From assembly GCA_008508345.1 (NCBI GenBank), contig QNGE01001675.1, forward strand, positions 1 to 64,000: DNA of 64,000 nucleotides. Reading direction: 5' to 3'. Of this stretch, positions 47,878-61,400 are shown piece after piece. Positions within the stretch are counted from its first letter, which is position 1, and every line of letters starts with the position of its first letter. The notes beneath the pieces are model-generated. The model was not told where the DNA came from. It did no database searches and was given only the letters and a program-made list of their open reading frames with translations. Position numbers and translations under genes: made by a program. Source of the DNA: Paragonimus westermani (lineage: Eukaryota > Platyhelminthes > Trematoda > Plagiorchiida > Troglotrematidae).

Positions 47878-48849
47878 TTAGGAATGCTTGATACATGCGA
47901 CACTGGCCTGCGGTAACTGTAAGTAGGTCGCCAGTCCGTTGGCATAGTTCTGGGCGTCGACAATGGCTTTGCTTGTAGGTGGAAATAATTCAGTTGGAAT
48001 GCTGAGAGGACAACCATAGACTAGCGACGATGGGGTCGTACGATCACCTTTGGTCCAGTTGCGAGTACGAGGTATAATTAACAAGGTAATTTATATCCGA
48101 TGCGTCTACTCAGAGGCATTTAATGAAGGTTTAAGCTGACGACGAGAAACCCCTACTAAACCCATCCCGTGTGAGTGACACGCTGTGGCGCATGCTGGGT
48201 GCATGCCTAATGGCTCTGTCGGTTGCATAAATAACGCTGATTTAGACTGTATACCGTGATCGGTTGCAAGTGTCTGTGGACGACCAAAACTCACGATCGT
48301 ATGCCCAGTAAAGGCGCAAGGGACGGATAACGCTGATGGATCTGACAGTGTTATGTGGCTCCTGGACATGGATGGGACAAACGATGCGCGTGAGGAAGTG
48401 GGTGTAAATTCGGGAGTGCAAAATTGACCCAACGACGTCCAGATGGACATGTTCTAAACAACCGTTGGTAATTTTGAAAATACCCCAGAGGATCGTTTGC
48501 GTGACGGTTGACCTTGGAACATAAGCACGCAATTCAGCAACGGTTCGAAGTCGTATGCCCCGATGAACGTTATACTAGACGACGCACTTGTATCCGAGTG
48601 TGAAATGTGCAGCGCTTCGAAGACTGCTCTCTCCATGGAGTGGGGCACCCTTGGCCTAGAATATTCTGTCAAACTACGACGCACTGTGGTACTAGTCAAA
48701 GATGTCAACCAATGCGTGACAATGAGTAGGTTGGCGCGTTTCGGTTCGTCTATGAACATGCACCCGAACTGTTGCACAGCAGCTGTACTTTTGGGTGAAG
48801 TCGAGCCGGTGACTGTGCAACTGTTGTGCAATCTTGACAGAGTAGACAC
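47878..48849 (-). pseudogene. CsRn1-like integrase remnant (Gypsy-5)
   Basis: On the minus strand the integrase reads, across several frames, the finger region (SMERAVFEALHISHSDTS, about 48660), HVHLDVVGS with the first Asp (48454-48428), then TLATDHGIQSKSALFMQ with the second Asp. The third block is degenerate (CHSHGMGLVGVSRRQLKPSL where NGLVERFHRQLK is expected), so the Glu is lost. The C-terminal block VYGCPLSIPTELFPP (48084-47878) parallels VYSINLHLPEELTQ of Gypsy-2. Confidence 0.78.
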
Positions 48850-49976
48850 GGTAACGACTGTGCTTTCGTGTACTTGGCGAGCATCAGTAGAAAACTGAGC
48901 TATTTAGTCCAGCTATGAGGTTTCTCTAGGTGACTGTCTTTCGCTATGATGTTGCAAACTTTATACAAGAGGTTTGTATTCCGTGGAAACAGTGAACTCA
49001 GCCGATTGAGTGTCTGACGAAAATAGCACACAACTCTACACACATCTAAAAGCTGACAACTGAAATTACCGTTTCACTCCTTCGGTTTTGCTGGGGAACT
49101 GACAGTTAGTGGTAAATGGTTGCCATGCCTCGAATATTGCTTGTTGAAGCATTGAACGCATGGCTATGATCGGTGAACCCAAAGCGATGTTGATCAGTGC
49201 ATTCGGTTGTTGGTAGTGAAGCATGACTGTTTTTTTTGTACTGTTAGATTTTGGTTGGCGACCGGAGATTCAAAACATATCAGAGGCAAGGTGTCACTAA
49301 CAGCGGCGGGATCTCTGTGCACCAGTCTGATAAGGGCACGGCGCTACTCAGCAGATCTGCTGACAAGCCACGCGGACTCCCAAGATTATTCCCTTATTGA
49401 ATGAAACGGATTTACGTCTTCTTCATTTACTTCGGCCTACCGACATCCGAGAAGGTTACAACCACAGAAGCATGAACACCTCATGACAATCAGGCCCAAT
49501 GATCTGGCCTGTCTACAGGCCATCATATTCAACGCGCATGCACATTCCATACTCTCAGCGGAACGCCTGAATGAAACGGAGTTGAGGCCGCCCAACATCT
49601 GCTCGAAACTATGGGTGTCAAAAAATCATGAACCCTCAAAATACATCGTCAAATCGAGACAACAACGCCTTCACGAACACTACGCTTCCTGCCACCTAAA
49701 AGTACTGAATTTGTGAAGCATGCCATTCATGAAGCTCTCGTCAGTTTGGCAACTTCGTTGTCAGTTTCAAATGCAAACATTATTTGAGCTGAGACCAAAC
49801 AATAAAGAAGAGGTGCAAGTTCAGTATCCAGTACTTCATTGATCACCTGTTGATCCAAGTTTGTTTTTCTCACTAGTTTCACTCAATAACATGACCTTCA
49901 AAAACTTGCTGTTATAAAGCGCGATAGGTAATTTCACCCACAGTCTGCGTTGCTTCCGTATTTTTCCGGTTGAGAG
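48850..49976. other. Intergenic, upstream of the tetraspanin gene
   Basis: I recognise no gene or repeat. The region immediately before 49977 should hold the tetraspanin 5' UTR and promoter. I see no clear TATA-like element at a fixed distance. Confidence 0.4.
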
Positions 49977-51608
49977 ATGGTTAAATTGAGTTGCGGATAT
50001 AAATGCTTGCAATGTATGCTGATAGTGTTCAATGCTGTCGTCATTGTAAGTAAACCTCCATTGTGACCAACAAAATCAGGGATGTGGAATTGCACTAATT
50101 GTGGTGGGAAGTATTGCCGAAGTTAACCTTAAGAAATATTCGGGGACCGATGATGCTTATTTACATGGCTTCGTCATATTCGTCATCGCTTTCGGTTGCT
50201 TCCTCACAGTTCTTGGAATTTTCGGATTTTGTGGTGCTTGCAGGAAGAGTGTCTACTGTTTGACAATGGTGAGACTATAGTGATTATACTCAAACTTCTC
50301 AGTACGTAATTTTCCTAGTGATTCTCATCCTGGCTGGGCTTGCTGCTGGCATTGCTGGATTTGTTCTTAAAGATAAGGTAACTTTCACTGAATAAGAATT
50401 TTTAACTTGAATCTACTCCGAATTGTAGGTCAAACAGTATGCCAGAGATGTCCTATCTCAAGCTTACAATAAATATTTGGCCGGTGATGAGTATAAAACC
50501 CTCATCAATTCTATCCAGAAAGACGTACGTTCCCGTAATAATCCCACACGAGAGTTTTTCATTCCAGCTGCACTGCTGTGGGCCTGATGGTCAATGGCCA
50601 TCAACCTTGGGTACGGCACCTGACTCCTGTACTAATCCTGACACTAAAACGCAGTACACAGAGGTAAGAATGATGTCTCATTATTGTATGTGACTAGTTG
50701 GTCCATCTTGGATGTTTTTGTTACCTTTTTCTATGCCCATGTGCTCAGAAATCTTGCAACACTCTGTAGTGTGCCTCACTTAGTAGTGCTCAACGAACGT
50801 ATCACTGTCTCAAGTTACATAACCACGGTACGCACTTTTTACCTGATGGCTGCTGATATGTTATCTTTTATTCCGTTTGAAAACCATGTAAATAAATGCT
50901 TCATGCACAAGAGAAACAGTGTCTGGGATGTAATTAGTGCACTGTGTGAGTACCGAGCAGGATTTAGCAAGCGCGTGTTTTTTTCCGAGATCGCGAGTTA
51001 AATCGTTTCTTCCTGGAAAATAAACTGGTCTTCGCTTTTTATGCTGTTTAACAACATTCTCCTACCTTACAGCCTTAAACTTACATAGTTTAACCATACA
51101 ACAATTCTCTTGAAAGAACATGGACACATTGTGGTTATGTCGCACTGGCCAAGTGAACTAGAGCTTTTGATTCCGCACTTTTGCAGCAATTGCTGAACAA
51201 TTAAAGTTGTGTAAGCACGTTCTCCGATAAAGTTTAACAAAGAAAAACACCACTGGACCAACGTAACTTTTAAAGAGTGGAAACACCCTTCATATAAATG
51301 GGTTTGTTTATTAAATGATGCAACGTGCAAGCTAGTAGAACCTTGCTGTGCTTCTCTGCTTCACTTTAACTCCTCTTAATACGGTCTATGCAGAGACACA
51401 AGAATATCCATTGGTTTCTGTCAACGCTTTCTGCCTTTACATGTCCTTGTTTCTTCAACAGGGCTGTGTTGACGCCACCGAACAGTTCCTAAAGAAGAAC
51501 ATTCTGGCAGTGGCTTTGTGCGTCTTTTTCTTCGCTCTGTTGCAAATCCTCTGCATGGTTTTTGCTATCTGCGTGATCCAAGCAATTAAACGCGGTGAAG
51601 ATGCGTAA
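49977..51608 (+). CDS. Tetraspanin, six exons, 223 aa, apparently intact
   Basis: Exons are 49977-50045, 50080-50268, 50303-50377, 50429-50524, 50568-50663 and 51462-51608. All introns are phase 0 and GT-AG; they measure 34, 34, 51, 43 and 798 bp. The protein starts MVKLSCGYKCLQCML and has four membrane segments at about residues 11-36, 54-76, 87-107 and 185-212. A juxtamembrane Cys pair on each side suggests palmitoylation. The large extracellular loop (about 112-183) carries the defining CCG motif (residues 146-148) and two more Cys (164, 177), making a four-Cys loop. The short tail is IKRGEDA. Tetraspanins organise membrane microdomains and in flukes are abundant in the tegument surface. 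No stop or frameshift is present. Length and layout fit the family, close in style to the schistosome Sm23/TSP group. An AATAAA at 52059-52064 is a possible polyadenylation signal. Confidence 0.92.
50664..51461 (+). other. Last intron of the tetraspanin gene (798 bp)
   Basis: It opens with GTAAGA and closes with TTTCTTCAACAG. It is about 16-23 times longer than the other introns of the gene. The open frames inside it (50684-51001, and 51067-51330 on the other strand) show no family features. Confidence 0.85.
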
Positions 51609-52186
51609 ACTTTCAGGCTGACCATAGCTGACCGAACGAAATTCGTTTATTTCATCTCTACCATTGTTTGTGATCTACTTTTTTACCAGATGCTATTGGC
51701 ACGCCAATCTGGAAGTTGCTTTTGTAAGTGGAACATTAATCCTTTTCTCTATTGCTCACCAAACAATACGCCACATGCTTTTATCGAAATATAAAATTTT
51801 TGGTCGATTAAAATGTAACTAAAAAGATGCTATTGAGTCTAAAGTGTGGAAATACATGTTCGAGGATGGATGCTTAAATAATCCGGGCTATATCAATTGA
51901 GTCTTTTCACAACCCAAATTGAATTCCATCGATTAACAAAGCAGTCGCTGAACCGTTAACATTGTGGCATTCTTCTGAATTACAGTACTTACAAAGAACA
52001 AAATGAAATTCACGAACATGGCAGGTTTAAGGTACATCTCTATCTAGGTGTACTTTAAAATAAATAGTTCCCTTACAACTTAAGAACATTCATTGAAAGC
52101 CAGATCAACGGTTAAGAACTCAGCCAGGATGGAACCTTCGACAGATTAAATTCCAGGTTGTAAAACTTTTGTTCACGGGAGCTATG
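51609..52186. other. Tetraspanin 3' UTR and intergenic DNA
   Basis: AT-rich sequence follows the stop codon. It contains a variant signal ATATAAA near 51789 and a canonical AATAAA at 52059-52064. Nothing else is recognised before the LINE tail at 52187. Confidence 0.5.
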
Positions 52187-54230
52187 CAGTCATCATCGTC
52201 ACCATCATCATAGCAGCCAAGAGCCTGAGCAGAAGGTACTGTGGCTCGGGCTGCCGCTCACCTCAACAGTGGCGTGAAATATCTTGAAGGAAAGTGTTAA
52301 CGAAATTGAAAAACTAATAATACAGTACCAAGTTGACTGAGTGACAAATGGTGAGGATACAGGTAGACCGTTGTTTGCAACACATCGCCGTCTCGGATAA
52401 CGTTTCCAACTGGCAACTTGATTGATCAGGACGACCCCACATAGGTAGGCGACATCTACCCACGCTGCACATTGGAGCATTGGGGGTTTTCATATTTTGT
52501 GATCAGGTTGGTTGACCACCACGAGGTTCTACTCAACTGTTGGTATTCTCAGTATATAACGCCACATACGCCGAACGCTCAGCTAACTTGCGGTTTACGT
52601 GATACAGCCATCGCGGGTTGTGCAAAGAAATCGGTTTACCAACTGATCACGCATCCCGAGCGTTCTGGGATGCACACCGTTGGACGGTTGTGTTACCTGC
52701 GTTACCAGTCGACTTGGTGTGGGCTAAGTGGTGGAAGCAACGATGGTTAAACATAGCACGTCAGTTGACACCTTCGCTGCGAACATCCCACGTTTCTGAG
52801 TCATAAAACAGAACAGAACGTACACTAGTATCGTATATCCTTCCTTTGGGTAACAACCGATCGTCTTTTTGGTGCCACCGAGGACGCGGGCTGACAACGT
52901 CAACACGTGCCTTTGTTATTCTCAGCGATATTACAAACTGACTAGATAGTGCTACTCAAGTATGAGAAAATTTCCACAGTCTTGAGCGGACCACATACAA
53001 TGGAGAAAGTAGGAGTGGAATCGCCCCAGTCTTGAAGCAACATTATACTGAACGGGACTGGGGCGAAGACACAATTATTCATCTTAATCTCCAATTTTGA
53101 GTAGTACCGTGGGTACAATGGCTTGAGCTGCCGTTGTTCGTGACAATGGTTCACGAATTTACAGAGTGATAAATAAATACCAACATGTACAAAGAAAAGA
53201 CAATGAAGGAAGCAAACGACCGAAACAATCGAGTTGCACGAAAAAGGAGAGTCAGCAAGCCTGCATATACCGGCTGTTGCGACCGACAGTGTTCCTCACC
53301 AGCGATGTCGGTGGTGACGAAAATCCCTGAGAAAAACCATACCTACCAACAATGCTCAGTGGAATGGTCAGGGGATTCATGGTTCGTGACGGCATCATCG
53401 CCTGGCAATTTCTCCCAATCATCGGCAGCCACACGGAACCCTGCGTGATGCGACAGATACCCTTCCGGCGTACAAAACTGGTGAATTAGTTAGCACAGAT
53501 TGCATTTTCAATAGCATACTTATCCGTCGAAAACTTACGCGCTTCCTAGGTGCGAACCAACAAACTGTCGCTTTCCATACATGGTCGGCTCATCCGATAC
53601 AAACTAACTGGGAGAGATAACGGTAATCGAACACCGTGATTCCATATGCACCTTCCGAACGAATTGGTCAGACCTCTGACCCATAGGGCAAAAGTGAATG
53701 CATACGCGCTTTGTAAACTCTGATTCTAGTCGACAAATAGGTGTCCTCGTGACGCCACAAGTGACGGAGATTGGAGAAAGTAGAACATGCTCTCGTGATC
53801 CCCGTGGACACACTCCGTCAAGAATGCTACAGGCTGAATACACAATACTACTCAAGTTGATGAAGCAACCGATAGTCTCTAGCGGCCTGCTAGTAATAGA
53901 AAAGACGGATTCAGTTCCAATCTAATTGTGTAACATCTTACACTTTGAAGGTGCTACCTACCTACCATCCAGACCAGCCATACCGGTTAATCTGTTCAGC
54001 ATGGTCTGCATTTTCGTCATAGAAAAATCGAGTAAAGCAATGTAGGCTGCATACCCAATATCAGCCAACTTACTAACTAAAGACAGCCTCAAATAACATG
54101 TTGGGCAACCAGGGCGAAAGCGGTCTATATGCACAAAAATATATTGACCGTTGTTCACTAAAGAAGCGCCGATGCCCCAGTGTCTTTTGCAAATTGAACG
54201 TTTAGCCGATACCCCTACGGCCAACATGGA
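52187..54230 (-). mobile_element. RTE/SR2-like LINE remnant, 3' part
   Basis: On the minus strand a degenerate RT core reads LADIGYAAYIALLDFSMTKM (54080-54020), where RTE elements have YADDIALL, followed by MQTMLNRLTGMAGL. Further on, PICRLESEFTKRVCIHFC (about 53735) fits the C-terminal block of RTE ORF2, and WGRPDQSSCQLETL (52450-52405) fits its end. The element finishes in an ATGATGATGG-type tail (complement of 52187-52214), typical of SR2/RTE. All frames are broken. Confidence 0.65.
53019..53063. repeat. Hairpin-forming inverted repeat
   Basis: TCGCCCCAGTC and GACTGGGGCGA form an 11-bp perfect, GC-rich stem around a loop of about 23 bases. It lies inside the RTE remnant. I do not know a function for it. 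Confidence 0.6.
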
Positions 54231-55179
54231 AACTTGTTTGTGCTTTTCTTAATTGATTCTCTTTGTTTCAGAGAAGGCTGCAATATGATGCCCGCAAGCA
54301 TCATGAGTACAATAGAGGGAGAAGGTTAACACAGCGTTGATTGCCACATGATGTTCTGGCATCTATTAGGAGGGTGTGAGTGGCTGTTGATAATCAGTCA
54401 GAACGCACCTCTTCTCTCTTCCATATGGAACGGAGGAGTGTGATCAGTTCAGACAACATTCTTTCACCGCCACCGTTTAAAAAGTGTTGAAGGAAGAGAG
54501 TCCTGAGTTAGGCCCGTATCAAACGTCCATGATCTAGGCGCGTAAGCTACTTTGGTTTCTGACGAAGAATCGTCCAAAATATCATAACTAACCGCACAGT
54601 GTTCATAACTCACAGCTAAATGATGTGGCTCAGGTCAGTTGAACCGTTCACCTAAGTCAAGTCGCCCCCGGCAAGCTGTAGAACCACTTTTTTCCAAATA
54701 CAAACTTACTAACACTTCTCCAACGGCCACAGCAACCACAAATCATGGAAAAAGAGCACCTGACTATTCCTGAGCAAAAATGCCTTCTCCAACTCTTCGG
54801 TTAACTCAGAGAACTAAGCTCTATTGCCCCCATACAGACCTCCGTAAGCCTGTTTTGCAGTATCAAGCGTTCTTTATCGTACCCAATGTCAGAGGGTTCA
54901 GTTGTTGGTTGTCCATAAGTTCTGCTAGATCAGCAGTAATCCACTTCTTAATTATGTGCAGTGTTCTCTTGAAACAGACCTCTTCACGACGGGCTCGCAT
55001 AGGTTGTGGAATTTGCTCTCTCTACCTCTTTGAGAAAATGCATTGCTGTGACTCAGGCAGTTTAACTGCTAGTGTTGTGTGATAAGCATTTCGTCTACCC
55101 TCGTTGTTCAATTTTCAGTCGGGTACTTTGAACTAGAAGGCAGATCTCTGCGTATACGATAAAAACAAAGCACAAACAA

Positions 55180-55420
55180 CGACATCAGTTGAGTCAAGGT
55201 GGCTACTCCAATATGCATGACAGTGTTTAGTGGAATGGTCACACCGATAGCTGAATTGACGAACCTACCTGTACATCTAATCTCACCAAGCATCATTCAC
55301 ATTGCCTGACGGTTCACGGAATCAGCTACCCCGGTGAAATCTACTTAGGGATTAAACTGGTGAGATAAGGGCGTTTTCGAACTCTTGAGGAACTACTTTT
55401 TGTCCCCCAGACTGAGTGAA
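55180..55420 (-). pseudogene. RTE-like RT motif A fragment
   Basis: On the minus strand PQEFENALIS is followed by VDFTGVADSVNRQAM, which fits the RTE RT block VDFTAAFDSVNRQALW (motif A). It is then followed by GEIRCTGRFVNSAIGV. It is probably the upstream part of the same LINE whose catalytic box lies at about 54050, separated by some 0.9 kb of unrelated DNA. Confidence 0.55.
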
Positions 55421-58400
55421 TCAACAGAACCAGTGCACATTCCTAAATTGTACTGTCATGTTTCGAAAGCTGCTTTTGAAACGCACTTTTTAATGTAGCC
55501 TTCCAATTTCGCAGCTGTCCAGTAGCTTTCTGCACCTCTATCAAATCCGGGATGAGAGTGAATGACTCTCCGATGCATTATTTTGCAGCTCAATTGCGGC
55601 CATCAGTCAGTGGTAGCAGACCGGTTTAATCGGACACGGAACTGCTTAAGTCAAGTTTCCGGTTGTGAGTACCAAACGTTAAACTCTTACTTAATCACTT
55701 CCTTAAGAGACTGAACAGATTGACCAAGGGTCGCTTTGTTTGTACTGTAAAACTGTTCCTGTTGTCAACAGTCGGTATAGTGTTAGCTCTTTTATCCCCA
55801 TCGTTTGGTCCTCTGTGGAAAAAAAGGTGTTTCGTCCTTCTCTTCAACTAGACGTAGGATATTGACATCGTTGTTATTAAAACGATCTAAGTGCTTCTGA
55901 CGCGGGATTCTGATTGTCTAGTTAGCTGCCTCCGTTTATTTCTCTTTGAGATATTGTTACAGACAATGTGGGTTGGTGCAGGTATACCAGTCTTCGAAAC
56001 AAACAGCTGTTGTTTTTTAAAGTGTCATCCTTTCTGAGAGTTCTCCGACCGTCTCACTTCGAATATTCGCCACAATTTTGATGACATAAAATTGACGGGC
56101 TTGGAAACATGAATGAGCATCTTGGTCTGGAACATCCTGTGGTTCGTGTTATATTTAGTCAGGTATATCACTCGTGTGCTACGCACTTTGCGAGTGTTCC
56201 ATGGTCACATAATCAATGGTTATGACTGCCTTGTTGGTGAGTTCACTCAGTGATCTCTCTCTAACTCGCTTGGAATAAGGTGTCTCTTGTAGCTAGTGAC
56301 ACAGTAACTTACAGTTAGAGCACAGTTCTGCAATTGTCCTTGACTTCGTAAATGCCATGGGGTCCGAGGACTCTCACCTAGGCTGCTGAGTTGTGCCCTA
56401 TCTGCCCGTTAAAGTAGCACAGATCAAACAGTCGGCGTTCACAGGCTTTGAAGGGACCGTGGGGTAGGACTTTTCCTAACAATGCTGAAAAATGTAGCAA
56501 ACTTACCATGGTCGAGTCGCAGATTCATGGACATGGTTTGTGGGCTGCTAATGTACGATCAGCTTATCGTCAAAGAGTCCAGACGGTCTGTGCCTGCTAG
56601 GAAGACTTAGCGCTCCCTAGCACATTGTACCGGGCAAAATATCCAATAAAATATAGGGACTAACTGCTTCTTGTTCCGCAAACCTTTTCTCACTTGAACC
56701 TGGGCGTCGGCGCCGTCGCGGCTCAGTGTTATTGGAACCAGTGAGTGTGACGTTCCAGTTGCAGATAATGTGTTCAGTACGGAGATTACACGCATTTTAC
56801 TTCCAGAGGATTAATATCTTGTCTCCATTCGCACGTCTCAGATTTGCTTTGGGGATCTGTGCCGGAATCTTTGACTCAACAGTCTAATTTGTGAGACAGC
56901 CGGAGACTTGGTTTTACCGAAAACCATACCCGGAGCCTTTGATTCAAATGCCCCACTCACCTCGCGGTGAGGGTCCAAACTAGATCGATGAATAAAGCCA
57001 ATGGATAAGATAGTAACAGCTCATTCTCATTACTGCTGCATATAACGAACGCACTGCGGGCCGGATCAAGCACATAAAGTGTAGTGCAAGTTATTCGATC
57101 TTAAACTGTGGATTAAGATCAATTATTGTTTACACCTTTTCTGACCTCCTTCTTTGCGTAAAAGAAACCATTGCCGTGAAGAAAATCATAGTTCTGCTCT
57201 ATACTCAGAGATCTATGTATCCTTGCCTAAGTCAGAAATGTGACATACAAATGCTTGGACGTAAACGCCTTTTGTCCGTCTGCTCCTCTTCAGCACATTC
57301 AACATGACAGAATCCGGAGGCACAGAGGTTCTATTCAGTCTAGCTCTGCAGATCGAAACAACACGTTAGTCTGGCCTCCATACCAGGGCAGCTGATTAGG
57401 TCGAGAGTGTCAGTTAGACGTAACTATATCCAAAGTGAATAACATAGCGTCTCCCTCCTGCCGATCAGTACATCGAAGTCTAGAGGGTTCCAGTTAACTT
57501 CACGCTAAAACACTCACTGTTCCTTGACCTCTATTTTGTCCGACTTACTTTTGTAAGTGCACTGACTTTTTGTAATAGTCATTTGCATTACGATACATTT
57601 TGTGACGTTATTTAAAAGTCTAGCGAATTTACTGACACTAACTAGGAAGCACTGCAAGCGGCAACCCAACATCTTAAGTGCTGGTGTATCGGCTTTCCAT
57701 TCGATTCACTGAAACGACTAGCAAAATTCTTACCACAACCTCTTAAGTCAGGAGGATTCTCATCAAAGAGGAATTTCAGTAACAAGAACAACAGACAGGA
57801 TAGTTTATACAAATAAAACGAACTAACATATACAGGTAATTACCAAATCATTGACTTGTCGCTTACAACTTTAAAACTGCCGAAAGCGTCGACGGAAAAT
57901 CGTTGCCATCGTCAATGACACCTAGAGTCACAATAACACAGAGTCAGTCGGTCATATAGACGCAGACAAGAATGAAGTCCGAACTAAAACGAAAAACCAA
58001 ATATCGTTCGCACAACTGCCAACTTTCGTTGCATGGTTTGTTGTTTGTAGAGAGCGGCTGGGAAACAAATCTTTCTGATTTGTTCAGGGATGTAGCGCAA
58101 ACATTGTACCAATGAAATAGTTTAGTTACGTTTCAAACGGTCGAAAGTTTATTTAGGTGCCTAATCTAAGTTTGCCGCTGCAAAGCTTCTGAGAAGATCT
58201 GTTAAGTGAATTCCATGTGCTTCATTGTGAAGTAATTGTGCTCAACCGTTTGCCACAAATCACAAAATGCCCTTAAAAGAATGGGTAATCCGAAAACGAT
58301 ACCTCAGAACTGAGCACTCATGTATACTTGTTGTCCAGATATCGCTAAAGAAGTACGTAAGGGGGATATTTCATTATGTAAAACAATTTTGAGAAAAAGT

Positions 58401-61400
58401 TGACAGTGAGAACCGATCCACCATTCTACTGAAGGAAAATAACTTTCACAAGGTGAACACACCGTAGTTGTGAAACAACAACGAGGCAGGGCAAGCAGAA
58501 TGAAATGAAAGCGGACAACAAACGGATTATTTTCTCAGCGGATTGATTGCATCGTAAATTTCGGACAGAGATCACAACAACTCCGTAACCAGGTATTGTC
58601 AACAGATTAGCCAAGTGCTCTAGCCTCGTTCTGGCTGGACGACGCTAATGATCGATAGATAAAAACTCACCCAAGCCCCGAAGCTCGTGGTCCACGGGAC
58701 AGATTGTGTAAGTCGGACGTAAACTAAACTCGGTGTTGTTCACGCTTGTATTTCCTCGGAATCAGGTCACGAACTGGTTAGTTTGTACCTACTACACCAC
58801 TTCATACTAATCCCGCTTAGTGATAGTGTACGTTATCGACTGCTCTAACTTTTGAATCGTTAGCTGATTCTCTGTCGAAAGGTTCATGTCTGTCACATAA
58901 AGATCAGTTAGTTTCTTTTTACAGGGAACGATATAGGGGTCGTTTGTGAATTGTTACTCCTGGATTATGGGGCTGATTTCTTACTGACCTTTCTTCGATT
59001 GTGATGGACCTAGAACCGACCAAACACATGGACTTTTTATAACACCGACTTGATCGCCCAAGCCATTGCGAGAAGATACAGAGCTCCTGATACATCTAAT
59101 CTTGCAGTATTGCGTCATCTATACGATCAGCTTTGGGTTTCACAAATGCAATCAACCCGTAAGTTATTCGTCACTTGGTTGGTAAGCCTTCAGGAGAGCT
59201 GAGACTTCTAACAACCGAGCGATCTGTGTGTACGTCTTCTGAAGACAGCTAACAACTAAAAATCAGAGCTCGCTCGCTTACCCGTTGCTTGCTGGATATT
59301 GCTGAAAGTAAACAACATTAAAACTGTTTCTGGCACAAGCAAACCTAATTGCTTAGCTAGTTAACTACAATCTTGTTGGATCCGATATCTAACAGCAAAT
59401 AAACAACAGAGGACCAATCAAATGTGTTGGGGAACGAGCTAGTAATTGGATTTAGTAAAATTTATTCAAAAGTGTGTTGTGTCTATTTTTCATCAGACAG
59501 CAAAAATCCCCTTGTTTGAGCAGGGCACACTTTCAAAAAGCAGTATAAAACTGTCTGATAAAGCATCGGTACTCTGTCATTCTTTAAAGTTTTTTGGCAA
59601 CTCACTTGGGTCAGTCCTTACTGCTTACAAAACCCACTACGGTCATTTGATGCGATCAGTTTACGCAGTTTTCTATTGTTAACACGAATTTATTGTTTTC
59701 CAGATGGCCACTTACTTTCTCAAAGTGATTTTTAATAGAAGCAGATTATCCCATGTCTATTTCATCCACTAATTTGGTCATCGATAAATCTGCTTCAGCT
59801 CCAACCAACTGCCAATGGGATAGTCTTTGTAGCATTTGTTTCAATTTAGTGCCTTTCGTTTCGAAGCCTTAGTTTGAGCTCCGAAGTGGGACTACTGGAT
59901 TTGTTTTATTTTCGCCTTCTCTGTTTGGGAGGTTTCTTCCGGTTTTTGAGTCGGTAGTGCGAACTTCTAATCTCTGGACTTCATTGGTTAATCCATGTGA
60001 AGACTTGTGACAAGCTTATTGTCGTCACATGCATGCACGTCGTCTGATGAACTGTGACCCCTGCAGCACCTCTTCAAACAACACTTATGAAGACGTGGTT
60101 AAAGTGAGTATGGGGATAAAAACATAAACGGAACAAACAAGGTATCCTGCATTGGTGAGTACTCACAGATAAGCAGCTGGAAACCCAAACGAAATCGAAA
60201 CCTCGTCAAATCAGGTAAGACGACGTGCTTTTAGTAATGTGAGATTTTAAACTATACCGGTTTCCTGTGATACATACTGAACACCCAAACCAGCTTCTTA
60301 CCCTCCAACTAATCACTACCCGAAGGAATTACTGCATTGAAAAAGAAAAACAGATTCGTTCGCCACGTTTGGAAATTGCCTGACTAGTCGAGAAACATAA
60401 ATGGAAAAAGCGAACTCTTTTTCGGGTATTCGTCATCCGGGAAGACAAACGATTAATTGAAATAAAGTCACCTACGCCATGCGTCTAAACAAGGACAGGG
60501 TCATAACACAGTTACTTCACAGTTATGAATCTGAAGGCGATTGTTTGATAGCAAACGTAATTGTCGTCTTGTGTGAGTGAACAGTGGTCTGTTTGAGGTA
60601 GTTTCAAGCACGGTGGTTTCTTACATAGGCGACTCCGGTCATTCAGTCAATAAGAAATATGCATTCGAAATTTCCTACCATATTTCTGTCAAAAATGATA
60701 AGTCGCTGAAGGCGAACCGTTACTGGAGCCGTCAGTACTGCATTTGACATTCGTGAGGACATACGAAATCCTCTAGCCTACAAACAATGGAACTCACAAT
60801 TCATAACAGTGATTAGGTAAGTGTTAGCTACCTATTTTCCTACTCATTAAGATTATTGTGTTGTCGCTCATCGGTATTGTTTTCTCCGAATGCTGATACA
60901 CGATAACTTGATCTACGAAGACCAAATAGGCCCATTTCGACCCTATATGTCAGCAGGAGACTCTACTGTTGAAATGGTTAACTCAAAATTTTCTCTTCAC
61001 CATAGTGTTGCACCTCCATCGGTTGACAATAGATAAATCTGACATTGGGAAGTAACATAAAAAACACCTTCAAACAACTTACCGAATCCAACTCATAGAA
61101 CTCGTCCACCGGCCTTTAGGAAATTATCGATCGCCTCCTCTATTGAGTCTGCCAAAGTTGGTCCGGTGGTATCTCCAGAAAATGTGCCGTTTTCTGCATT
61201 GTTAGGTCGTGCCTTCTAGCTTTTTTAGTTTACTGTATTAAGGTAGGCTCGGCCGTAAAATGATATATTACAAAAGTCAAACAAACGGTTAACCCTTTTC
61301 ATCCAATAGCATTCCGTCATCAGAATATGCCGCAGTTATCTTTCGTCCGGACAACAAGCATGCAGTCTCCTTCTATGTACACAAACCAACTACCGAGACG

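Noticed and set aside
50684..51330. ORFs inside the long tetraspanin intron
   Set aside because: They have no recognisable domain and lie within a well-supported intron with good donor and acceptor.
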